From: Prinia subflava
Taxonomy: Eukaryota > Chordata > Aves > Passeriformes > Cisticolidae
Assembly: GCF_021018805.1 (NCBI RefSeq)
Contig: NC_086249.1
Span: forward strand, 75,666,472 to 75,730,471
Length of the DNA stretch: 64,000 bases
Reading direction: 5' to 3'
Below the pieces are notes generated by a model that did not search any database, had not been told where the DNA came from, and saw only the letters and a list, made by a program, of their open reading frames with translations. Shown here one piece after another: positions 26,108 through 36,483 of this stretch; within the stretch, counting starts at the first letter, position 1; the number at the start of each line of letters is the position of its first letter. The translations under genes and the position numbers were made by a program.

Positions 26108-26339
26108 GGCAGGGGAGGTTTAGGTTGGCTATAAGGAAAAAGTTTTTCAACTAAAGGGTGGTTGGGCACTGAACAGGCTCCCCAGGGAAGTGGTCACAGC
26201 ACCAGCCTGACCGAGTTCGATGCATTTGGACAATATTCTCAGGCACGTGGTGTGATTCTTGGAGTGTCCTGCACAGGGCCAATAGTTGGACTTGATGATC
26301 CTGGTGGGTCCTTTCCACCTTAGAATATACTATGATTCT
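26108..26339 (+). mobile_element. CR1 LINE 3' end, plus strand
   Basis: This is a clear CR1 3' terminus. It reads GGGGAGGTTTAGGTTGG, AGGGTGGTTGGGCACTG, CAGGCTCCCCAGGGAAGTGG, GTTGGACTTGATGATCC, and ends in the CR1 hallmark ...TATGATTCT. Only the 3' untranslated region and the end of the ORF2 region are present, the usual result of 5' truncation of CR1 insertions. Frames on it are not genes. Confidence 0.92.
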
Positions 26340-29300
26340 CAGACATTTGCTGCCTGAGCTGAAGTTCGGGTCCTTCACAAGGCAGTAGGTGAGACACTTC
26401 CACTGGCAGTTCCTGGGATAGCACTTGACTCAGCTCCAACCTGCCTTGAATAGCTCTGGCTGATCATTAAGTTAATCAGATTTTTAGGTGCATTGCCCTA
26501 AAAACCTAGCCAGGCTTCACCTCTCTCATGAGAACCGAGGAACAGGCAGGAGATTGCCCTTACTGTGACATAACTGCAACTTCCCACAGAGGAAGTGTCT
26601 CTTGGAAAAAGAGAATGGATACTGGCTCCACAGGAGCAGGCTGTCAGTGACCACATGCGAGTCAGTGGAAGGTGCTAATGTTTAATCCATCTGTCAAAAT
26701 CCAAAGAAACTGCTTTGGACTGGGCTCCTGGACTCCAGTTTTTCCCTAGCATTGAACTATGCTAGCAAGGGAAATTCTATTTGTTGGCCTAAAGATTCTA
26801 GAGTGACTAGCCAATTTTTATTTATTTTATTAAATCCTACTTTATTTTAACTTGATATTGCCACAGCAAAACATGCTCCACAGCAATGTGAGATCCAGTT
26901 TGCATTGTCTTAAGCAAGCCACATACTGGCCAAATCGTTTCTAAATCATCAATATGTTATTTCACTTTTCATCCGTAATTTCTTCTGACCAAATTCAGGA
27001 ATACTTGGCCCAGTCATTTCCCAGGCAGTGATCAGGTAAGTGATTAAAATGCCTTCTTGGTATCATTTATTCAGACTACACAAAGAGAAACAATTTAACA
27101 TTTGCTCAGATTTGGGAGTTCTTCAAACAATTTTTCCTGGGATTTTTGCTCTTATTTTGTTCTCTGTTGAAATAGATCCATTCTGGTATTCATGACAGAA
27201 AAATAATCATCCCACCAGTCTTGCAACACATAAAAAACTGGAATTCTACATCCCCCTGCTGGAAAGATATTTTGAGTATGTGTAAGGCATTACACCACCA
27301 TCTGATCCTTGCTAACCTGGCAGTTTGGAAAGCAAAACAGGCTCATACCTATTGAGTTCCTCCACTTTCTCACCTTAGCTACTGCAGAGTCCACCTACAG
27401 GAATCCCTTTTGAAGGAACTTGCCATTTTTACTTACAAAAATACAATTGTCAAAAAGCAGAGCACAGGACTGCTGCAGATTCTTTTTTTATTATTATTTG
27501 GCTAGGAGGGGGGGGTAGGATTTGACAAGCATACCTTTACAGGGTAAAAAGGGTAAAAAAAAAATCAAAGCTACAAAACTAAGGTGACAAAATTGCCTTC
27601 AAAATCTTTATGATGGAAGAAAAATCCTGTCAAATGACTCCTGTATGCTAAACTAAATTTTACAAAGAGGTATTTTTAAATGGCTGCCTGTTAAAAGAAT
27701 AAGAAAGCTGCATAGTTGTTCTGGGGTTTTTTTCTCCTCAAAGATACTGCTGTTGCAGGAAATTGTGTTGCTTCCTGTGTAAAGCAAGTTGGGACATCCA
27801 TCAAGATGAATGTGTTTACGTGCATACCTGGTGACATAGTTTGAAGTGGTATATTGTAGATATAAAACCCTGATCAAACTTAACAGGCAGGAAAATTTTG
27901 TGCAGTACTTGTATTTCTTTGTTCCTTACTAAACTCAGAGCCACTGCCTGGAAGCGTGCAAGTATTTAATTTTGTCACATAATTCCCTCAATTTCAGGCC
28001 ATGGTAAGTAACACTTTTGGTACATGTCAGCTGTCAATTCCCATTAGAACATCTAGCTATTACATGGTTTAGATGTAGCTGCCTGACGATTACTGCTGTG
28101 TGTTGTGAATTCGTCACTCCAGAAATGGCAGAATAAATTGAATAGTAAGGATTCTGTATGAATTACCTTAACCTGTGAAATGATAATTTCTGAAAGCTTT
28201 ATCATGTTATCAGCTTTTGCTGGAGAGGATTTGCAGAGCATATGCTCTAGGCAGGAGTCTTGGTGGAAAGGAGATAAATCTTCTCTGACCAAGTGAAGAG
28301 AGACCTCTACAGGTGTTTGGTTTTCTCAGTCCAAAGACCTTTGGAAATCATTCCCTGAAACTCTTAAGCAAAAGATGTGCCCAGTGTTCAGCTGCTGAGT
28401 CAGAGGAGATGAGAGAAAAGCCTGATCATACTCCTGAGGGCAGCTGTGCTGTCCTTGCTGGTGGCACCTTCAGCCGCAGCACGGAGGATGTGCAGGGGAA
28501 TGTGCAAGCAAGGAGCCCCCAGGTCAGCAGCCAGAGGGGGGAGGCTGTGTGCTCCAAACACGTACAGGACTGTTCCTTCCTGCACAGTGCAGGCTGTGCT
28601 TGGCTCTGCAGAGGAGCTAATTAAAGGCCAAACAAGCTTCTAAACAGCTAGCTTCATTATGCTTCTCTACAAGGCACACTGGCACTCAAGTTACCTATTA
28701 TTATAACTGTTCTGTAGTATGCACCAAGGCCCCAGAGGCAGCATACAGAGAATGAAGCATAGAGTCCTACAGTTTTGCAGAACATAACTTCTGGTGCGTC
28801 CAAGGATCTCAGTCCACCTCCATAGGTAGCAGTCCCTTCTGACAATACTCTTTGTTGCTTGAGCAGCACGGTACAGTGTAACATTGATGCAGATTTTTTG
28901 TGTATTTTGAAAAACATGCAATCTTTCTCCATTACTGAGGCTTATTGACACAACTAAAAACAACCTGATGGAAAACATGAACATCACCTACAACCATACT
29001 TTCTGCACCAGTACACATATCATTTTTCTCTCACATGTATCAACAAGTCTCGCATCACTAAAAATGCTGGGAAATAAATGAGAGGTAAGAGAAGAAAAAT
29101 GCTAAATAGGTATTAGGTATTAATAGGTAAATAGGTATTTCTGTGACAGACATAGCAATGGAAATGTAGAGTTAAAAGCTGCTGATTCTATACAGTGCTT
29201 AAGCCTTTAGGAATTGTATCAGCTTCCTGTCTAAATTTCCACAAGATCATTATGTTTTAATCTGTAAGTACCAATATTTTTTCAGAAATTTTAACTGGGC

Positions 29301-30091
29301 ACAGATGCTGCAAAAGGTAAGGCCAAATTAGGAGCTGTATTTACTTTTCACAGTAATTACATGTGCCCTGAAAAACCAGGATTGTGAAGTTTCTCACGCA
29401 TGAACAGGATCAACAGGTTGGTACAGGACACTTTTCAGTCATCAAGTATAAAAATATTTATTGATGGAACTGCATGCTGGGGACTACTGAAAACTAAATG
29501 TTCTGTTACAAAGATAAAAGATGAAAAGACAGTACTCCAGGGGAAAAAGAAACTAAGAAAAATAAGAAAACAAATAAAACCTGAGCAAACAGAAAGCAAA
29601 GGGTTTTCTTTTTTCTAAATTTTTTTTTTCTCATTGGTATCTCCACAGGCTGCCGTGTTGCTATTCCTGTGTGCACACTCTGCCCCAGGAGATACTTGGA
29701 ATTGCTGTTTATATCTGTACATTATTTCTGACTGTCTAGGATGTGGCATCAGATAGGATTTCATAAGACCTCTGTTACAAAAACTCACAGACATTGCATT
29801 GGTGTCTGGCCTTCAGGAGGCTGCCTAATCAATCCTCCCCTCCACCTGATCAGTTGTAAAACAGATGGAATAACTTTGCCCTGGCAATAGTCAGTTTCTC
29901 TATTCTTACATCATCTGAAGTTTTTAGGAAGAGTATTGTGAGCACATAGATAAAGGTCCTCGCAAACTTCCCACAAATTTAAATACTAATCAGTAAACAA
30001 GGAAAAAATATTACCATAACAAGGTAATTACATTAACATACTCCTTCGTCATGGCCATATTTACAGATATGCCATACTATGTATTACCATG
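26340..30091. other. Unique non-coding sequence
   Basis: No gene or named repeat. A GC-richer patch at about 28,430-28,620 holds overlapping frames on both strands, none recognised. A CAG|GTAAGT donor-like match lies at 27,033-27,041 with an acceptor-like TTCAG ending at 26,998, which would bound a 37-base segment; this is weak evidence for an exon. Pure T and A runs near 29,620 and 27,550 are simple low-complexity tracts. Confidence 0.6.
30087..30091 (+). repeat. Target-site duplication CCATG, left copy
   Basis: These five bases directly precede the TGTCTTG terminus of the solo LTR and recur exactly after its CAAGACA end at 30,835-30,839. Confidence 0.88.
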
Positions 30092-30522
30092 TGTCTTGAT
30101 TTGAAAAGACAGGTATCTGTCAGGGAAAACTGGAGTTTCCCTTAGAATGGAGAATGCAAAAGCCCTCTCCATCCCAATTATTACAATTTTGCAATTAGGA
30201 GCTTTCAGGTAAAAATATGGGAATAGGAATAACAGTTGTTTACTTGGAATATTAAAAAATACCAAATGCAGTAGTAGAAAAAACCAAACAAGCAAACAAA
30301 CAAAAGTCCTAGAAAACCCTGACAGAGTCACAGATACAACCTGACACCCTGCTGTCAGGGTGTTGGAAGCAGTCCAGATAAGTCTTCCTGGAGTAACAGA
30401 TGTTGTTCTGTGAGGCAGAGATGATCCTGAAGAAAAAAGGGTCCAGTGGTGGCAAGATGGGTCCAGTCTTCCTCGAAGAATTCAGTGGAAAACCAGCTGC
30501 ATTAGTGTTTGGGATTGCTGGT

Positions 30523-30528
30523 TTTATT
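30523..30528 (-). terminator. LTR polyadenylation signal AATAAA
   Basis: On the minus strand AATAAA is followed by AACCAGC within the solo LTR, about 85 bases after the TATA-like motif. This fixes the likely transcriptional direction of the LTR. It could serve as an ectopic polyadenylation site for minus-strand transcripts. Confidence 0.6.
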
Positions 30529-30610
30529 CCAGTGGAAAGGCTTTGGTTCCTCCCACTGGGTGGAGCATCTCACAATGGAATGAGGTGATGTTATCAGTCA
30601 TGTGAGAGGC

Positions 30611-30618
30611 CTTAAATG
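30611..30618 (-). promoter_or_regulatory. TATA-like motif in LTR U3
   Basis: Minus-strand ATTTAAGG sits upstream of the AATAAA signal in the inferred sense orientation and is the best candidate for the LTR core promoter. The motif is not a perfect TATA box. Confidence 0.4.
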
Positions 30619-30834
30619 GCCCATTCACAGGTGATGTGCCTCGGAGGAGGATGGGTGGAGGAAGAGATAAGAAGGCGCTGCCATATCTGGTGTTATCAGG
30701 CGTCCCATTAACTGGAGGCATCTGCCCTCTTCCCCCCACTGGAGTTACAAGAGGTAAAGAACAATATCTCCCAACCAACTTCAACAGATGAAAATAGAAT
30801 ACATATTTTTGGTTACATTTTTCAACCCAAGACA

Positions 30835-30839
30835 CCATG
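30835..30839 (+). repeat. Target-site duplication CCATG, right copy
   Basis: Exact copy of the pentamer at 30,087-30,091, immediately after the LTR end. Confidence 0.88.
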
Positions 30840-33800
30840 TTCTCACAGGCTGTTCTGTTTTTTAATGAGTTTGGCTATGTAAATCCCTCTGCCACATCAT
30901 CTTTAATTCCAGAATCAGCTGGAGAAATACAGATCTGCCACTGTACAGAGACAGATCTAGATACAAGATGGGGGCTCATGCATGTAGACCCAAAGCACCA
31001 ACCTCAGGGACCTGCAAGCATCCCTGGAGCACCCCCAGCTAAAATTACTACTAGGGTTAACCACCACAGAGCACTCTATGTAACATGTCATATGTCACTG
31101 GAAAAGGCCTAAAAGGATCTTTTAATTTCCTATCCTTCAGAAAATGCCAGTTTCCGGTCTACTTAGTCTTGCTGCTGCTTCTTTGTGCTGCACCTGGATT
31201 TCCAACCCCTCTCTCTCAGGCTGTTTTCCAGCAAGAGCCTGCACTAAGCCAGTGTCAGTGAGAAGTGCAGGAATCTGCTGTTTCCTACTCATGAAATTTG
31301 CATGGCTCTTGCACCGCCAGACGCTGCCTGTGTTTTCAGGGCTGTGAAAGCTAAATCAAAATATTCACTGTAGCGCACTGTGCTAAGCATAGCTGTAGCA
31401 CATTTCACAGTCTACCTGGCTGCCTTCTTTCAAAAGAGGGCTGAAATTGTCATTTTTAGAAAGTAACTGCTGATTTGGGTCTGTTAGCTCCACCTGAGCA
31501 CTAACAAACAGCTGTGCTGGCCCGCAGTGCTTCTTCAGAGATGCTTGGGGTCAGGCATCAAGTTGAGGATAGGTGCTGTGAGGAGGGGACAAAGGAGCTG
31601 GACACCCAGTTAGTGCAGTGTCTTTTACAGCACAGCATAAGTAAGAGCCAGGTGTGTCTCAAGCTTTTGTTTCCACCAGCCTAATGACAGGCTGCTGGAG
31701 GGGTTGGAACTGCTCCATCATGACAAAGAAAGCTGTGTTCTGTCCCCATCCATCTCTGCATGATGTCCCTGCAAGCAGCAGGGTTTCGATCTGCTTGCAT
31801 ATTTCATCATGCAGCAACACTTCTCCAAGCCAATGTGTTGGCCAGTGGATGTTTATAATGATACAATTACTCATCATTCAGAGAGCTCAGTATTTAATTG
31901 TACACTTCTTGAAATTCTGTTGCTCCATATTCCCATGGACCCGCTCATTCCAGCCCTCCCTTTCTAGTACTTTCAATGAAATACTTGAATCCAATGCCAT
32001 GTATGTCCTGCGCTTTTTGATTTAGGTGCTAAGGGTCAGCAACAAAGTTTTTAGCATCTACAGAGATCTAAATCTAGGACACTATATTTAAGAGTGTCAT
32101 TGACAGAAAAAAAACCCTACGTAGGTATTCACAAAATGGAAAGATGAGGGACATGGCTTGAGAGGTTGTGGTAGAAACTGAAAGATGAGGGACATGGCTT
32201 GAGAGGTTGTGGTAGAACTGAGAATCAGTTTCAAGACCTGCTTGAAACTGAAGCTGATGTGGGATACAGGCTTTCACCTCCCAGTGCCTATATGCCCTGA
32301 GAGACCCAGCCCAGCAGACACTATTTTGATAATGTGATACTCAGACACATTAACTGGCGAGCACTCCAGCTAACAAGCCAGGAATAACCCTGAATCTGTT
32401 CCTCCCTAGTTCAAATATATCATCAGTCAGCTATCAGCTAGCTGAATGATTTGAATTATACTGTGACATCCTAATATTTATGCATGCACCCAAAATCTTC
32501 TCCTTCAGAAGGGCTCAGCAGTGACATGAAAGCTGTCGTACTCAACCAAGAGAGTCAACAGCTAATAACACATGCCACAGCGTATCATGTCCCAGAAAGC
32601 CATTTCACCCAAAGCACCCAATCCTGTCCAAACATACTCAGTGGCCATTGTTTACATTTCCTGAAGGGATTTAGTAATGACCTGCATTTATAGGTATACC
32701 TTATATGGTTGTACAAGGGATATAATTTGCAAAATCTATGCTTTTCGAAGGTTTTACAGTTTAAACCACTCTAGTGAATTTTCCAAGAAAATGTCATCTA
32801 CTGTGGCTAAATGATATGTCTAAAATCCAATTAAATAACAGCCTGGCCACACTGTCTTGTTCAAACCACAGTTAAGAGCAGAATTAATGCTCAAGCAGAT
32901 TTCATACTATTATGTAGAGGATCAGAGGTCTGTACCTGCTAAATCTCTCTCTGTAAAAGTATCTGTAGCCCTTAAAAGTTTGAGTATTTACATTCTAAGG
33001 AAAGACCTAAAACAACTTCAACTGCAGGGTGGTAAACCTTTTATTCTATTACACAAAGCATATGGGTGTGCTGTGCCTTCCAAACAACCCACACTCATTT
33101 CTGTCATCCTTTAGATTTACTGTCATATGCAGAGTCATGACTATAGCAAAAACTGTAATAAATCTTGTACATTTCATATCTCATGGCAAAATACGTTGAT
33201 CTAGCTATGGATTGCTTTAAGGGCCCAGTAAACAGAACAGAACAGACTGGTATCTAAAGCCAGGTCTCTGTTGCTTCTAGTTAAAGATGGAAATGGGAAT
33301 CTAAACTGCAGCCCACAAAAGGGGGCATAACATGAAATCAGAATTATGGCTGGTCATGAAAAAAGGAAAAAAACTAGAAGGGAAATTGCATTCTAGACTG
33401 ACTTTTCAGCCTCAGGTGGGAGCAGGAAAGACACAGTTCTGGGAGCTTCCTAGCACCTAACAAGCCCAGGGTAGGGTGCAGAGATCAGTGTGGGTTGACC
33501 TGCAAAACCATGACAATTTTGGAGTAGCACAGGAAGTTTCTTATATTAAGCATGAACTCAATAATTTTGCTATATTTTTTAAACTTTATCTCATAGTAGC
33601 AAATTTGTGTTTTCTTATTAGCAATCATTTCTCTCTCAATCTTGGTCAGTGCTTAATCTGTGACTAGTATAACACTGGCTTGAAGTAACACGGTCTCCCC
33701 ATTATTGGGATCATTTCTGTAGAATGGACAACATTGTCTCTGGCACACTAAAAGGCAAGATCTTCAAAAATGTGAAGTGTTACCAACCCTGAAATGCAGA

Positions 33801-33972
33801 TATTAGCAGATTTAGAAAAAGTGTCTTTATCAGCAGAAGTCAGCTTGAGTATCTTAAGAAAAAGGCAAGGTAATGAAAGAATGAAATATATTAGTCACTG
33901 TAAGATGAATCTGTGAATCTCTGCAGCCTCACAAATCTTAATTTCCTAGCTCTGGATTGTTTATAAAACTCA
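30840..33972. other. Unique non-coding sequence with a tandem duplication
   Basis: No gene is recognised. Besides the duplication at 32,139-32,219 I see nothing I can name. The longest frame (123 codons, plus, 31,654-32,025) resembles no known protein and overlaps a minus frame. Confidence 0.6.
32139..32219 (+). repeat. Two-copy tandem duplication, 41-bp unit
   Basis: The unit begins GAAAGATGAGGGACATGG and ends GTGGTAGAAACT. The second copy (32,180-32,219) is identical except for one missing A near its end. The near identity points to a recent local duplication. The unit is not part of any repeat I recognise. Confidence 0.95.
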
Positions 33973-34350
33973 GAGAATCACAGAACCAGTCAGGTTGGAA
34001 GGGACCTCAGTGGGGCACTGGTCCAGCCTCCCGCACAAGCAGGGTCATCCCAGAGCACATGGGCAGGATTGTGTCCAGAGTTCTCGAATATTCCCAGTGA
34101 GGGAGACTCCACTTCTCTGTGCAATCTGTTCTCATGTGCAATCACCTGCACAGTAAAGAAGTTCATTCTCATATTCAGGTGGAATTTCTTGTGCCCATCC
34201 ACATGCTGTGGATCTTCAGTTTCTGCCCATTGCCTCTTGTCCTATTGCTCAGCAGCACAGAGAAGAGCCTGTATCCCTCCTTTTGGCACCCCCTCTCTGG
34301 ATATTTGTGTACACCAATGAGGCTCTCTCATAACTAAGACTGAGAAGCTC
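33973..34350 (-). mobile_element. CR1 LINE 3' end with ORF2 C-terminal remnant
   Basis: Plus-strand AGAATCACAGAACC...GGTTGGAAGGGACCTC is the reverse complement of a CR1 3' terminus, so the element is on the minus strand. Reading from 34,202 to 33,990, the translation contains FHLNMRMNFFTV and then VESPSLGIF, recognisable as the C-terminal part of the CR1 endonuclease/reverse-transcriptase ORF. Frameshifts separate it from further upstream homology that reaches about 34,350 (GAGGCTCTCTCATAAC and GACTGAGAAGC on the plus strand). Only the C-terminal tail remains, with no catalytic residues, so it is a dead, 5'-truncated copy. Confidence 0.93.
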
Positions 34351-36353
34351 AAAGAATCACAGAGCATATGACAGAAAAGGAGCTTTTAAATGAAATTCGT
34401 CATTGGGGCACTGCTTTTTACCTGCATTCCCAAGTATTAGATGTATCTGATCACTGCCTGAGCGCCTGTGTCTGTCCTCCTCCAAAACATTGCCTGAACC
34501 TTTTGGTCAGTTTCAAACAAATCACATCTGATTAAAAATTCCCAAAATCTCCATGAAAGAAGGTGGCCAAGATGGACTCCCTGAGGTCCTTCCTGAAGGA
34601 GAAGGATAGCAGAAAGTGGCAGGGGAGGGGAGGAGCTGGACAGTGCTCGACTTCAGGGGATTCCTTTGTGAGAGCCCCATGATGCCGATCTTCTCAGGCA
34701 CCTCTTCGGCCAGTCAGGACATGGGGGGGCTGCAGAAGAAAAGTTTAGTGCTGCCACTTATAATTCTTCCTATCCTAGTGTTTCATATTTCATTATTATC
34801 ATTATCTTTTACCTGGACTATTTATACCTCTAGCTGTAACCATTTGTTTCCAGTCCCCTGGTTCTTTAAATAAGGCTGTCTAAATGTATTACTGTCATTT
34901 TTTGCTATTATTATTTTATTCAATTTTTTTTTTTTGTGATGTAAGCTGCAGGCATAGCTCTAGCCATTATATGACTGTTTAATTTGAAGTATAAATGTAC
35001 CTAAAATAGTTTCTCTTTTCTTTCTTTTGGGACTTAGGAGTTTCTTCTAAATTATGAATGCTTCCAGCCTGTTTTTCATTGAAGATGTAATTGACTATCT
35101 GAACAACCTTTCAATTTTCTGTCAGTTGAGTTATACAGGAGTTCTAAAGTCTTGCAAAGTGTTTATCCAAGGCTTAATTTACCAAGCTGATTTGGCTATC
35201 CTTATATGAAGGTCAATGGTCAATGGAAAAACTCCTCTTTTGCTGGCTCCTACTTTCAGACAGATACTTTTCAGCAAGGGGAAATATTTTTACCCTGAAT
35301 TATATAGGACATGTAAATCATGTTTTTAATAGGCTTATAAACTCATGTTATTTTCCCTTGAAATGTTTCTGCAGTGGATATAACCACACGTTTCAGAAAA
35401 GGGGATCTGCAACATTTCAAAAATTTCTAGAGAGATGCCTTGGCAAAGGGGTCACAGGTATGGGTATGCTATTGTCTCTTATCTGTAAAGGAAAAATAAA
35501 GATTTTGGCAGGTAACAAAATCCAAGAGTATGCCCAAGATGGAGGGTAGGATCAGCCGTTTTATGTCAGGGCAAAGGACTCTCCTTGTTGTGCACATTTA
35601 TCTCACACTGGATGCAACTGAGAGAAAACCTCCCAAATGAATGAAGCCAAAACTGCACATTCCTTACAATGTGTTTCTCCTAAATCTCCTGTGCTCAACT
35701 GTAAAACTGCTTCTTAGTAAAATGCAGCAGTTGAGGAGAATAATTTTATTTATATCTGTCCTACTTCATAGTCAAATACACAATTCATTATTCAAATATT
35801 CCCTGCTCAAGATGAGGTATAACTGGGAAGGAGGAAATGCTGACTAAATAGGTCCACAACTGCATCTGTTTCTTGTGAGCAGCTGGAGGCAGTGAACTGT
35901 TATTAATTTTATTATGTGTTTTGTACTTGCCATAAGCAAGTTGGATGTAAAGCTCAAACTAACAAGGTGTATGGAGTGGAAATGGCCTCCCTGTTGTTGG
36001 CTGCATCTTCTCTAAAACTCTTCTTTTCTCTCTCCCTCTTTTATCTGTGTGAACAGCGAGTGAATATTCCTGTCATTCTCAGGATGTCAAAACAGTCCCA
36101 ACTCTGGAATCCTCTCCCATGAACCCACATGGCTGAGCCACCAAGACCAAACATCAAATGTTGCAGGAGTGACAACCTACCACTCCTTTCTATTCTTACT
36201 TTCCTCGGATATAATCCACAGTCATTCCAGTAGTCGTTCTTATCATCAAGAGCACAAAGTTCATACTTCAGATACAATCTCTATGGTTTTAAAGTCTTCA
36301 GTGTAACACCATCAGTGATTTCATGCCCATGATGAATGGCCTTGTAATGCATT

Positions 36354-36483
36354 CAGAGATATTTGAGATGCACAATAGGCCCTTGAAGTGAAAAGGTGAG
36401 AGTAAATGCCAATTTTCTCAGAGATATTTGGGATGCACAATAGGCCCTTGAAGGGAAAAGGTGACAGTAAATGCCAATTTTCT
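36354..36483 (+). repeat. Two-copy tandem duplication, 65-bp unit
   Basis: Copies at 36,354-36,418 and 36,419-36,483 both begin CAGAGATATTTG and end GCCAATTTTCT. They differ at about three positions and have no gap between them. The unit has no match to a repeat family I know. A slippage or unequal-exchange event of modest age explains it. Confidence 0.95.

Larger units (their letters stand above)
30092..30834 (-). mobile_element. Solo LTR of an avian ERVL-like endogenous retrovirus
   Basis: The 743-base element runs from TGTCTTG to CAAGACA, so its ends form a 7-bp inverted repeat with canonical TG...CA termini, and is flanked by the identical pentamer CCATG. A 5-bp duplication fits ERVL-type integration. 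The sense strand is inferred to be minus. On that strand a TATA-like ATTTAAGG lies at 30,611-30,618 and an AATAAA signal at 30,523-30,528 about 85 bases downstream, in the usual U3-R order. There is no internal gag-pol region, so it is a solo LTR left by recombination between two LTRs. It closely resembles a songbird LTR family I remember, which is the main reason for suggesting a passerine. Frames inside it, up to 104 codons, are not genes. Confidence 0.9.

Noticed and set aside
26999..27035. 37-base micro-exon bounded by TTCAG and CAG|GTAAGT
   Set aside because: The acceptor lacks a good pyrimidine tract, and about one AGGTAAGT per strand is expected by chance, so this one is not supported over background.
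30077..30838. Open frames of 62-104 codons at 30.1-30.8 kb
   Set aside because: They lie inside the solo LTR, which has no coding region.
34352..34420. Another CR1 3' end beginning AGAATCACAGAG
   Set aside because: Only about a dozen bases fit; the following sequence does not track CR1.
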